Below, one piece after another: positions 35,452 to 41,946 of a stretch of DNA of 64,000 nt. The notes below the pieces were generated by a model. That model was given only the letters and a program-made list of their open reading frames with translations, did no database searches and was not told where the DNA came from. Made by a program: the position numbers and the translations under genes. Source of the DNA: an uncultured beta proteobacterium. GTDB lineage: Bacteria > Pseudomonadota > Gammaproteobacteria > Burkholderiales > Burkholderiaceae_C. The DNA lies in NCBI GenBank assembly GCA_903886275.1, contig CAISLN010000006.1, positions 1-64,000 of the forward strand. The letters are read 5' to 3'. Numbering within the stretch: position 1 is the stretch's first letter; each line of letters opens with the position of its first letter.

Positions 35452-35898
35452 ATGGCAGAAACAATCGACCACGGCACCCTTTCCCGGCTTGTAGAGGCTG
35501 GGGCAGTTCAGGGTGCTCACATCGTGGGCCAAAGCGGCGGCTGGGCCGTCCTGGTCAAGTACGGCATGACAGAGCGGCCTTTGGCCGCACAGCGCAGCCG
35601 TCAGGTGCGGTTGTTCAAGAAGTTTGAAACGCTGGTGTCGTATTTGAAAAACATTGGCATTGCCCGCTTTGATGTGGACGCGGCCAACTACGACACCACC
35701 GTGGCGACCACCAGCCGCAGGCCCGACCGGACCGAGGCATTAAAGCGTGCCCATGAGGCCGTGGCTTATGACACTTGGTTTCGTGAGCAAGTACAAGCCA
35801 GTATTGATGATCCACGCCCCAGCGTGGCGGGCGAGCTGGTCGAGGCGAAGTTTGCCGCCAAGCGTGACGCACTGCGTAAGCAGATGGGCATTGCGTGA
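35452..35898 (+). CDS. Antitoxin, PaaA2-like with N-terminal extension
   Basis: The 148-aa protein ends with the region I recognise from ParD/PaaA2-type antitoxins: AYDTWFREQVQASIDDPRPS, then VEAKFAAKRDALRKQ. That part fits the usual ~60-70 residues. The first ~85 residues (ETIDHGTLSRLVEAGAVQGA onward) form a compact-looking extra domain, unusual for the family, which may be the DNA-binding or autoregulatory part. It is followed by a RelE/ParE-type toxin whose GTG start overlaps its stop (GTGA), the normal order for such pairs. The pair probably represses its own transcription; no clear operator was identified. Confidence 0.72.
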   Translation: MAETIDHGTLSRLVEAGAVQGAHIVGQSGGWAVLVKYGMTERPLAAQRSRQVRLFKKFETLVSYLKNIGIARFDVDAANYDTTVATTSRRPDRTEALKRAHEAVAYDTWFREQVQASIDDPRPSVAGELVEAKFAAKRDALRKQMGIA

Positions 35899-36167
35899 AG
35901 GTCGTTTGGAGGCCCATGGCCGAGGCCGACCGGGAAATCATCTTTGACCGCATTGCCCAGGACAACCCCGGCGCAGCCATTGCGCTAGACGAAGACTTGA
36001 TGGCTAAAGCGGAGCAGGCACGGCAAACCCCGACCCTCTACAAGCCAGGGCGCGTCAAGGGCACGCGGGAAATTGTGGTGCGGCCCAACTATGTGATGGT
36101 CTATCGGGTTGAAGGCGACACACTCGCTGTGCTGCGCGTGTTGCACGCCCGCCAAAATTATCCATAA
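35895..36167 (+). CDS. RelE/ParE-family toxin
   Basis: The 90-aa protein has the RelE/ParE fold pattern: N-terminal VVWRPMAEADREIIFDRIAQ, the helix NPGAAIALDEDLMAKAEQAR, central TLYKPGRVKGTREIVVRPNY and C-terminal strand VYRVEGDTLAVLRVLHARQ, ending NYP. It would act in the cytoplasm on gyrase (ParE branch) or translation (RelE branch). Conserved basic residues (R near GTRE, R of HARQ) are present, so it could be active. The start is GTG at 35895, translationally coupled to the antitoxin. Confidence 0.87.
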   Translation: MKVVWRPMAEADREIIFDRIAQDNPGAAIALDEDLMAKAEQARQTPTLYKPGRVKGTREIVVRPNYVMVYRVEGDTLAVLRVLHARQNYP

Positions 36168-36337
36168 CCATGTCAAACGACTCAGAAAACTACGCACTCC
36201 CTGGGTCAGGTTTCTGTGAGCACAAGCGGGTCAGAAAACATGAGCGCCAAAGACGCGCGGCAAAGTCCTTGGCTGAAAAAGGGCTCCACGGCGATGGCGC
36301 AAAATCGTCCAATGCCTATTCCATGGAGCGCGCAATC

Positions 36338-36628
36338 GTGAGTATTTTTCGCAGCCTATTCAAACTGATGCTGCTGGCGTTCGCCGCCAGCATGGTGTTG
36401 GCCCTGTTGCTGGTGGGGCTCAGTGCCGCACTGCTGACCCTGCTCTGGAGTCTGCTGACCGGACGCAAGCCCGCAGCCTTTGCCACCTTCACGCGCTTTC
36501 GCGATGCCTCGCGCCAATTCCGGGGCAAAGCCTGGCAGGGTGGTGCTTCGTCGGCGCGTGGCCAAAGCGAAGACATTGTGGACGTGCAGGCGCACGAGGT
36601 GCGCGGCGTCCTGGAGGACAAGCGCTAG
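36338..36628 (+). CDS. Small inner-membrane protein, unknown function
   Basis: From the GTG at 36338 the product is 96 aa: a long N-terminal hydrophobic region (LFKLMLLAFAASMVLALLLV, then GLSAALLTLLWSLL), probably one or two membrane helices. A basic cytoplasmic segment follows (FRDASRQFRGKAWQG), then a tail with an acidic stretch (SEDIVDVQAHEVRGVLED). I prefer this start because GGAG lies nine bases upstream. An in-frame ATG at 36170, just 3 bases after the toxin stop, would add a polar extension that I do not trust. The gene follows the toxin-antitoxin pair. I recognise no family. Confidence 0.6.
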   Translation: MSIFRSLFKLMLLAFAASMVLALLLVGLSAALLTLLWSLLTGRKPAAFATFTRFRDASRQFRGKAWQGGASSARGQSEDIVDVQAHEVRGVLEDKR

Positions 36629-36655
36629 TCGCCGCACCCGCCGCCTGCTAGCGGG

Positions 36656-37273
36656 CTAACGCAGCTGGGTCAGATTAAATTCAGCTGCTCGCAGTTCGTC
36701 ACGCTTGCGTTGAAGCCGGTGGTCGGTAGCGCGTAAGTCATCGCGGATGCGGTTGCGCTCATCGTCAATGGTTCTGCGGATTTTGTTGCGTTCGGCTTCC
36801 GAGTCGATTTTCCTGAGGCGCTGCTCTTCGTCGTGGCGCAGTTCCTGAAGCCTGTGCTCCAGGCTTTGTGTTTGCTGGTCCATGCTCCTTATTTCGTTGC
36901 GCAGCAAATAGACGGCGCGGGCAGTTTGGTAGCGCGGTATAAAAATGCTCTCGATGTCCGGTGAGCAGACCCCGGAATAGGACGCACCCGACAGCCCCAG
37001 GGGCACCGCATTCTCCCAGCGGCAATAGCTGCGCAGTCCCAGCGTGCGTCCCTGCTGGTAGGCCTGCTGGTCTATGCCCACATGGACCTTGGCGCAGTCC
37101 TCGGCGCGCCTGCCGAGTATGGACAGAGGCTCTCCACGTACGCCGTCACGCTGCCCGACCTCGCGCCAGTTGGCCAGTTGGCATTCTTCGGGTGACATGG
37201 TGGCGCAGGAGGCCAGCAGGAGTGCGAGGCCGCCTGCCAGGCCCATCTTGCAGGCGCTGAGAACTGGGTTCAT
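36656..37273 (-). CDS. DUF2799-type lipoprotein with coiled coil
   Basis: The 205-aa protein has a lipoprotein signal with lipobox LASC (ACKMGLAGGLALLLASCATM). The DUF2799 pattern follows: CQLANWREVGQRDGVRG and the middle GRTLGLRSYCRWENAVPLGL. The last ~80 residues are a charged coiled coil (MDQQTQSLEHRLQELRHDEE, then QRLRKIDSEAERNKIRRTID). It is anchored in the inner or outer membrane with a rod-like C-terminus; the function is unknown. The ATG at 37273 was preferred over an upstream in-frame start because it immediately precedes the signal. Confidence 0.82.
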   Translation of the reverse strand: MNPVLSACKMGLAGGLALLLASCATMSPEECQLANWREVGQRDGVRGEPLSILGRRAEDCAKVHVGIDQQAYQQGRTLGLRSYCRWENAVPLGLSGASYSGVCSPDIESIFIPRYQTARAVYLLRNEIRSMDQQTQSLEHRLQELRHDEEQRLRKIDSEAERNKIRRTIDDERNRIRDDLRATDHRLQRKRDELRAAEFNLTQLR

Positions 37274-37533
37274 GGGATGTTCCGGTTTTATTTTGCGATA
37301 GGGATGCTGCGCAATGGCCGGGTAGTGCCGGACTGCGCGCAACAGCGGGGACGTTTTACTTTACTACGCCAAGAGCCTCCATTTGCTGCCGCGATTGCAT
37401 TGGCTATCTGCAATTTGCACCGGCCAAACCGCAGTAACACCTTGCCAAACAAAAGGCCAATGGAAGGCGCCCACCCAAGATCCTAGGGTTAACCCTTAGA
37501 ATGCGTTCAATCAACTTTTCAGAAGGACTCACC

Positions 37534-37632
37534 ATGTCCCCCATGCTTGCGCTTATCCAGCCGCTTGTTTCACCTATCCCATCGCAACAGCAGCAGCTGC
37601 AGACCTGCCTCCTGCGCGGAGCCGTGCATTGA
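37534..37632 (+). CDS. Possible 32-aa small protein or leader peptide
   Basis: This ORF (MSPMLALIQPLVSPIPSQQQ, then QLQTCLLRGAVH) has a good ribosome site (AGAAGGACTCACC before the ATG). It stops at TGA 37630-37632, overlapping the ATG of the next small ORF as TGATG. The arrangement suggests translational coupling, but no family is recognisable. A near-palindromic CTAGGGTTAACCCTTAG lies 34 bases upstream of the ATG. Confidence 0.35.
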   Translation: MSPMLALIQPLVSPIPSQQQQLQTCLLRGAVH

Positions 37633-37859
37633 TGGCCGCCGCTCTGGACTACAGCGCCACCATGCCCTTGGCAATGGCTGATATGGCACGCGTGAGCAGC
37701 GAAGTGTTGGCGCTTCCGTTTGACATGGCGCGCGAACAATACGCCAAGTCGGTCCGAGCCGGTCTGGTCGAACGCTCGATGATTGCCTCGGCCCGCTTTG
37801 AGCGCGCCCTGAGTGCGTTGGAAGTGTTCACCCTGGGCTGCATGGCGCGGCGCTACTGA
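37632..37859 (+). CDS. Small protein of 75 aa, unknown
   Basis: The product reads MAAALDYSATMPLAMADMAR, then VSSEVLALPFDMAREQYAKS, then VRAGLVERSMIASARFERAL, ending LGCMARRY. It looks helical and amphipathic, a little like short phasin-type sequences, but no family is recognised. It begins on the stop of the preceding 32-aa ORF (TGATG), which carries a proper ribosome site. Its end overlaps the convergent SulP gene by 7 bases. The ordered helical pattern makes a real gene plausible. Confidence 0.45.
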   Translation: MAAALDYSATMPLAMADMARVSSEVLALPFDMAREQYAKSVRAGLVERSMIASARFERALSALEVFTLGCMARRY

Positions 37860-39631
37860 ACTGGTAAGTCCTCCCAGTCCACCCACTGCACATGGTGGAG
37901 TTCGACATAGTGGGTGACGGATTGGCCCAATGTCGGGAAAAAATGTTCTGCACCTATGCGCTCAAACAGGCCGTAGCGCTTGAGGTGGTCTTTGACCGGC
38001 CCTTTGACCTGGGCAAAGCAAAGCTGAATGCCGCAGCCTAGCAATTCATCGTGCAGTTCGGCCAGCACATCGGCCGCCGTGGAGTCCACATCGGTGACCG
38101 GCTCCGCCGCAGCCACAACCCACCTTGTCGGCGTGGGCGCAGTGGAGACGGCGCGCAGAATGCTCTCGCGGAACATTTCGGCATTGGCAAAAAACAGAGG
38201 CGCATCCCAGCGAAACAGCACCAGGCCGGGTACCTGCTTGGCTTCGGGGTGGCGCGAGACGTCGTGGTAGCCCTTGATGCCGTCGATCCTGCCCAGCACC
38301 GCGTGGTAGGGACGCCAGGCGCGCCAGATAAACGCCATCAGGGAAATCGCCACGGCGATAAAAATGCCCTGCACCACACCCAGCAGCGCCACTCCCAGAA
38401 AGCAAACATTGGAGAGTACAAATTCGTCGCGCCGCAGCTGGTAGAGGCGTTTGACATCCTGCACATCCAGAATCGTCCAGGCGGCTGAAATCACCACGGC
38501 GCCCAGGGCCGCAGTGGGCAGGTACGCCATCAGACGCGGGGCAAACAGCAGCAGCAAGGCAATGCACAGGGCGCCCACTACACAGGTGACCTGGGTCTGC
38601 GCACCGGCCGCCTCGGCCACCGGCGTGCGTGAGGCACTGCTGCTGACGCAGAAGCCCTGGAACAGGCCGGCGGCCACATTGGCCAGCCCCAAGGCCATGA
38701 TTTCCTGGTTCTCGTCCACATAGTATTTGCCGCGCCCAGCGTAGATGCGCGAGAGCACGCTCATGTCGGCGATAGACACCAGTGCAATCGCCACTGCGGT
38801 GGCCAGCAGGGTCGAGAATTCTTCACCGCTGACTGCGGGGATGCTGAACTTCGGCAGGCCCTGCGGCAGCACGCCCACCAGGGCGATGGGTGCGCCCTTG
38901 TCCAGTCCAAAGGCCAGCACCGCCAGCGTGGCGCCCACCACGGCCAGCAGCACGCCGGGCAGGCGCGGCCACCAGATCTTGCAGGCAAAAATCACCAGCA
39001 GGCAGCCCAGTCCAATGGCGCAGGTGAGCGGGTTGACCCGTCCGCCCAGCAGGCCCTGTCCCAGATCGGACAGCGACTCCAGCAGGCTGCCGCTTTGCAC
39101 CTTCATACCCAGTACCTTGGGCAACTGCCCTACCAGCAGTGTCAGGGCAATGCCGTTGAGGTAGCCCGTGCGGATCGGCTTGGACAGCAGGTCGGTGACA
39201 AAGCCAAAGCGCGCCAGCCCCGCCAGAATGCAAAGCATGCCGCCCAGCAGCGCCAGCACGGCGGCCAGACCGGCGGCGCGCGCCGGGTCGCCATGTGCCA
39301 TGGGCAAAACGGTGGCCGCGATCAGGGCCGTGAGAGCCGAGTCCGGGCCTATCACCAGGATGCGGCTGGGCCCGAACAGCGCATACACCAGCAGAGGGAT
39401 GACGGTGGCGTACAGGCCGTAGATGGCTGGCAGGCCAGTGGCCTCGGCATAGCCCATGCCAACCGGCGCCAGCAAGGCCGTCAGCACCAGTCCTGCGCCC
39501 AGGTCTTTGGTGAAGGTGGATCGGTCGTAGTTGCGTAGCACCGACAGGCCTGGTAACCAGCGGCGCATGCGCGATACACGCGCATGGCGGGATTGGAACG
39601 GAGTATCGACAGAGGGAACGGGTGCGGTCAT
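37853..39631 (-). CDS. SulP-family anion transporter with STAS domain
   Basis: The 592-aa protein has about 12 membrane helices, starting with DLGAGLVLTALLAPVGMGYA then EATGLPAIYGLYATVIPLLV, the SulP entry signature, and later FCVSSSASRTPVAEAAGAQT. A C-terminal cytoplasmic STAS domain (about 440-570, LFRWDAPLFFANAEMFRESI) ends it. SulP proteins carry sulfate, bicarbonate or dicarboxylates in symport or exchange; the substrate cannot be told here. The ATG at 39631 (MTAPVPSVDT) is chosen; a longer start would add a basic, non-conserved extension. It is separated from the upstream uspA gene by a strong terminator (39672-39702). Confidence 0.92.
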   Translation of the reverse strand: MTAPVPSVDTPFQSRHARVSRMRRWLPGLSVLRNYDRSTFTKDLGAGLVLTALLAPVGMGYAEATGLPAIYGLYATVIPLLVYALFGPSRILVIGPDSALTALIAATVLPMAHGDPARAAGLAAVLALLGGMLCILAGLARFGFVTDLLSKPIRTGYLNGIALTLLVGQLPKVLGMKVQSGSLLESLSDLGQGLLGGRVNPLTCAIGLGCLLVIFACKIWWPRLPGVLLAVVGATLAVLAFGLDKGAPIALVGVLPQGLPKFSIPAVSGEEFSTLLATAVAIALVSIADMSVLSRIYAGRGKYYVDENQEIMALGLANVAAGLFQGFCVSSSASRTPVAEAAGAQTQVTCVVGALCIALLLLFAPRLMAYLPTAALGAVVISAAWTILDVQDVKRLYQLRRDEFVLSNVCFLGVALLGVVQGIFIAVAISLMAFIWRAWRPYHAVLGRIDGIKGYHDVSRHPEAKQVPGLVLFRWDAPLFFANAEMFRESILRAVSTAPTPTRWVVAAAEPVTDVDSTAADVLAELHDELLGCGIQLCFAQVKGPVKDHLKRYGLFERIGAEHFFPTLGQSVTHYVELHHVQWVDWEDLPVQ

Positions 39632-39671
39632 GGGTTGCCCTATTCTCCCGTGTTTTTTTGCGCGGACAGGC

Positions 39672-39702
39672 AAAAAAAGGGACGGCAAGCCGTCCCTTTT
39701 TC
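39672..39702. terminator. Bidirectional-looking intrinsic terminator
   Basis: GGGACGGC-AA-GCCGTCCC (39679-39696) has seven A's on the left and five T's on the right. On the minus strand it closes the lactate/uspA operon, whose last stop is at 39718. Confidence 0.9.
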
Positions 39703-39717
39703 CAACTGCGAAAAGGA

Positions 39718-40170
39718 CTATGCCTGGCGCACGATCAGCAGCGAGATCAGGCTGATGCGGGTCAGGTTTTCGGCCACGCTGCCCACCAGCAGGCGCTCAA
39801 AGCCGCGCACACCGTGCGCGCCTATTACCAGCAGATCGGCACCCCAGGCCTGTGCTGCGTCGGCAATGGTTTCTGCCACGCGTCGGTTGGAAGACTCGAT
39901 CAACATCTGCTCACTGATGCAACCGGCGGCCTTGGCGCGGGCCAGGGCTTCGTCCAGCATGGTGTTGGCAGCGGCGCGAATTTCGGTCTTGATCTTGTCC
40001 ACGTCGATGTAAGAACCCAGGCCCATACCGTGCTGCATCAGACCGGCCTCGTCGGCCACAAAGGCGATGCAGATGCTGGCCTTGAGAGAGCCGGCCAGGA
40101 CGATGGCCTCGTCCAATGCCTTGCGTGCCGTGGAGCTGTTGTCGATGGCGACAAAAATTTTCTTGTACAT
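39718..40170 (-). CDS. Universal stress protein UspA family
   Basis: The 150-aa single-domain protein has the UspA layout: MYKKIFVAIDNSSTARKALD at the start, ADLLVIGAHGVRGFERLLVG and SVAENL at the end. The last carries the ATP-binding pattern G-x2-G-x9-G-(S/T). It is cytoplasmic, probably a homodimer. It is the last gene of the lactate operon (18 bases after lldP), so its expression should follow lactate use. Such a link between a UspA and a lactate permease is seen in the sequence only as position; any functional link is inference. Confidence 0.93.
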   Translation of the reverse strand: MYKKIFVAIDNSSTARKALDEAIVLAGSLKASICIAFVADEAGLMQHGMGLGSYIDVDKIKTEIRAAANTMLDEALARAKAAGCISEQMLIESSNRRVAETIADAAQAWGADLLVIGAHGVRGFERLLVGSVAENLTRISLISLLIVRQA

Positions 40171-40188
40171 GGTTGCTTGACCTTTCGT

Positions 40189-41850
40189 TTAATGGACGAC
40201 CATCAGGGTGAACGGGAACACATAGGCCTGCAGCGTTACAAAGATGCCGACCAGGCAGGCCAGTGCGATCGAGTGGAAGAACACAAAGCGCAGGATATCG
40301 CCTTCGTGGTTAAACCAGCGCGTGGCAGTGGAGGCCACGACGATGCTTTGTGCGTCAATCATCTTGCCCATCACACCGCCCGAGCTGTTGGCTGCACCCA
40401 TCAGGTTGGGCGACAGTCCGAGCTGCTCGGCCGCCACTTTTTGCATGCCGCCAAACAGCACGTTGGACGCCGTGTCAGAGCCGGTCATGGCCACGCCGAT
40501 CCAGCCCATCAGGGTGCCGAAGAAGGGGTAGAACACGCCCGAATTGGCAAACGCCAGACCCAGCGTGGTGTCTGTGCCGGAGTAGCGCGTCAGCGTTCCC
40601 AGGCCCAGCATCAGCACGATGGTGGCGAGCGAGTAGCGCACCAGCCAGGCGGTGCGCCCGAAGGTCTTGACGATTTCCCAGGGCTTGTAGCTCATCACCA
40701 GAGCGCCGATGATGGCGGCCAGCAAAATGCCGGTGCCGGTGGCAGACAGCAAGTTGAGCGTGTAGACAGCGGCTTCCTTGGTGGGATGCGCGACCACGGG
40801 GGCCACTTTCTCAATCATGTTGTGCAGGCCGACCATTTCGAACTTGGGCGCGTAGATGCCGTTCAAAAAGTTCTTGACCGGGGGCAGGCCCCAGACAAAC
40901 ACAAAGCCGGTCAGGATGGCCCAGGGGGTCCAGGCCTTGATCAAGGCTTCGCGGCTGTGCACCACGGCCGCAATTTCGTCCTTGGCATCGCCGCCGTCGT
41001 GCTCATGGCCCTTGAGTGAAGTCGAGCGCCAGATTTTCTTGGGTTGCCACACGCGCAAAAACAGGATCAGCGAGACCATGGAAACAATGGCTGCAATGAT
41101 GTCCACCAGTTCTGGGCCGATGAAGTTCGACACCAGGTATTGCGGGATGGCAAACGACAAGCCCGTGACCAAAATGGCCGGCCAGATTTCCATCATGGCC
41201 TTGCGTCCGGCAAAGGCCCAGATCAGCCAGAACGGAACCAAGAGCGAGAAGAAGGGCAGCTGACGCCCGATCATGGCGGTCACCTCCATCAGGTCATAGC
41301 CATGCACCTTGGCCAGCGTGATCACCGGTGTGCCCAGGGCGCCAAAGGCGACCGGTGCGGTGTTGGCAATCAGCGAGAGCCCCGATGCGGCCAGCGGCGA
41401 AAAGCCAAGGCCGATCAGGATGCCCGCGGTCACCGCCACCGGTGTGCCAAAGCCTGCAGCGCCTTCAAAGAAAGCACCAAAGCAAAAGGCAATCAAGAGC
41501 AGTTGCAGGCGCCGGTCACTGGTAATACCAGAGAGCGAATCCTGCAGCACCTTGAAGCTGCCGTTTTGTTCGGCGAGTTGCTGCAAAAAGATGATGTTGA
41601 GCACAATCCAGCCGATCGGCAGCAGGCCGGTAAAACCGCCCAAGAGCGCGGCCTTTCCCGCCATTTCGGCCGGCATGCCATAGGCCAGCACGGCAATAGC
41701 CAGGGCGGAGAGAAGTCCAAGGCCGGCGGCGATATGCGCCTTGATGTGCAGAAAGCCCAGGCATATCAGCATCACTGCCACGGGCACGGCGGCCAGCAGG
41801 GTGGAGATCACCATGTTGCCGAATGGATCGTATATTTGTTGCCAGATCAT
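40189..41850 (-). CDS. lldP: L-lactate permease LldP
   Basis: The 553-aa inner-membrane symporter of the LctP family has about 13 helices. It carries family segments GLPPVKNFLNGIYAPKFEMV, TGTGILLAAIIGALVMSYKP, GNMVISTLLAAVPVAVML and the conserved FGTPVAVTAGILIGLGFSP region near residue 140. It imports L- (and usually D-) lactate and glycolate with protons. It lies downstream of the D-lactate dehydrogenase gene with a 96-base gap and before uspA, so it belongs to the lut/lld operon. Confidence 0.95.
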   Translation of the reverse strand: MIWQQIYDPFGNMVISTLLAAVPVAVMLICLGFLHIKAHIAAGLGLLSALAIAVLAYGMPAEMAGKAALLGGFTGLLPIGWIVLNIIFLQQLAEQNGSFKVLQDSLSGITSDRRLQLLLIAFCFGAFFEGAAGFGTPVAVTAGILIGLGFSPLAASGLSLIANTAPVAFGALGTPVITLAKVHGYDLMEVTAMIGRQLPFFSLLVPFWLIWAFAGRKAMMEIWPAILVTGLSFAIPQYLVSNFIGPELVDIIAAIVSMVSLILFLRVWQPKKIWRSTSLKGHEHDGGDAKDEIAAVVHSREALIKAWTPWAILTGFVFVWGLPPVKNFLNGIYAPKFEMVGLHNMIEKVAPVVAHPTKEAAVYTLNLLSATGTGILLAAIIGALVMSYKPWEIVKTFGRTAWLVRYSLATIVLMLGLGTLTRYSGTDTTLGLAFANSGVFYPFFGTLMGWIGVAMTGSDTASNVLFGGMQKVAAEQLGLSPNLMGAANSSGGVMGKMIDAQSIVVASTATRWFNHEGDILRFVFFHSIALACLVGIFVTLQAYVFPFTLMVVH

Positions 41851-41946
41851 AAAAGTGTCCTCATTGGTTTTTGGAACGGTTGCGAAAAAAAGGGATGGGT
41901 TCGCTGCACAAGGCAGCGCATGGGTTCAGTGAGGGAGTGTGGTGGT

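Noticed and set aside
36170-36337. In-frame N-terminal extension of the small membrane protein from ATG 36170
   Set aside because: No ribosome site, polar unlike the rest, and a better GTG start with GGAG lies at 36338.
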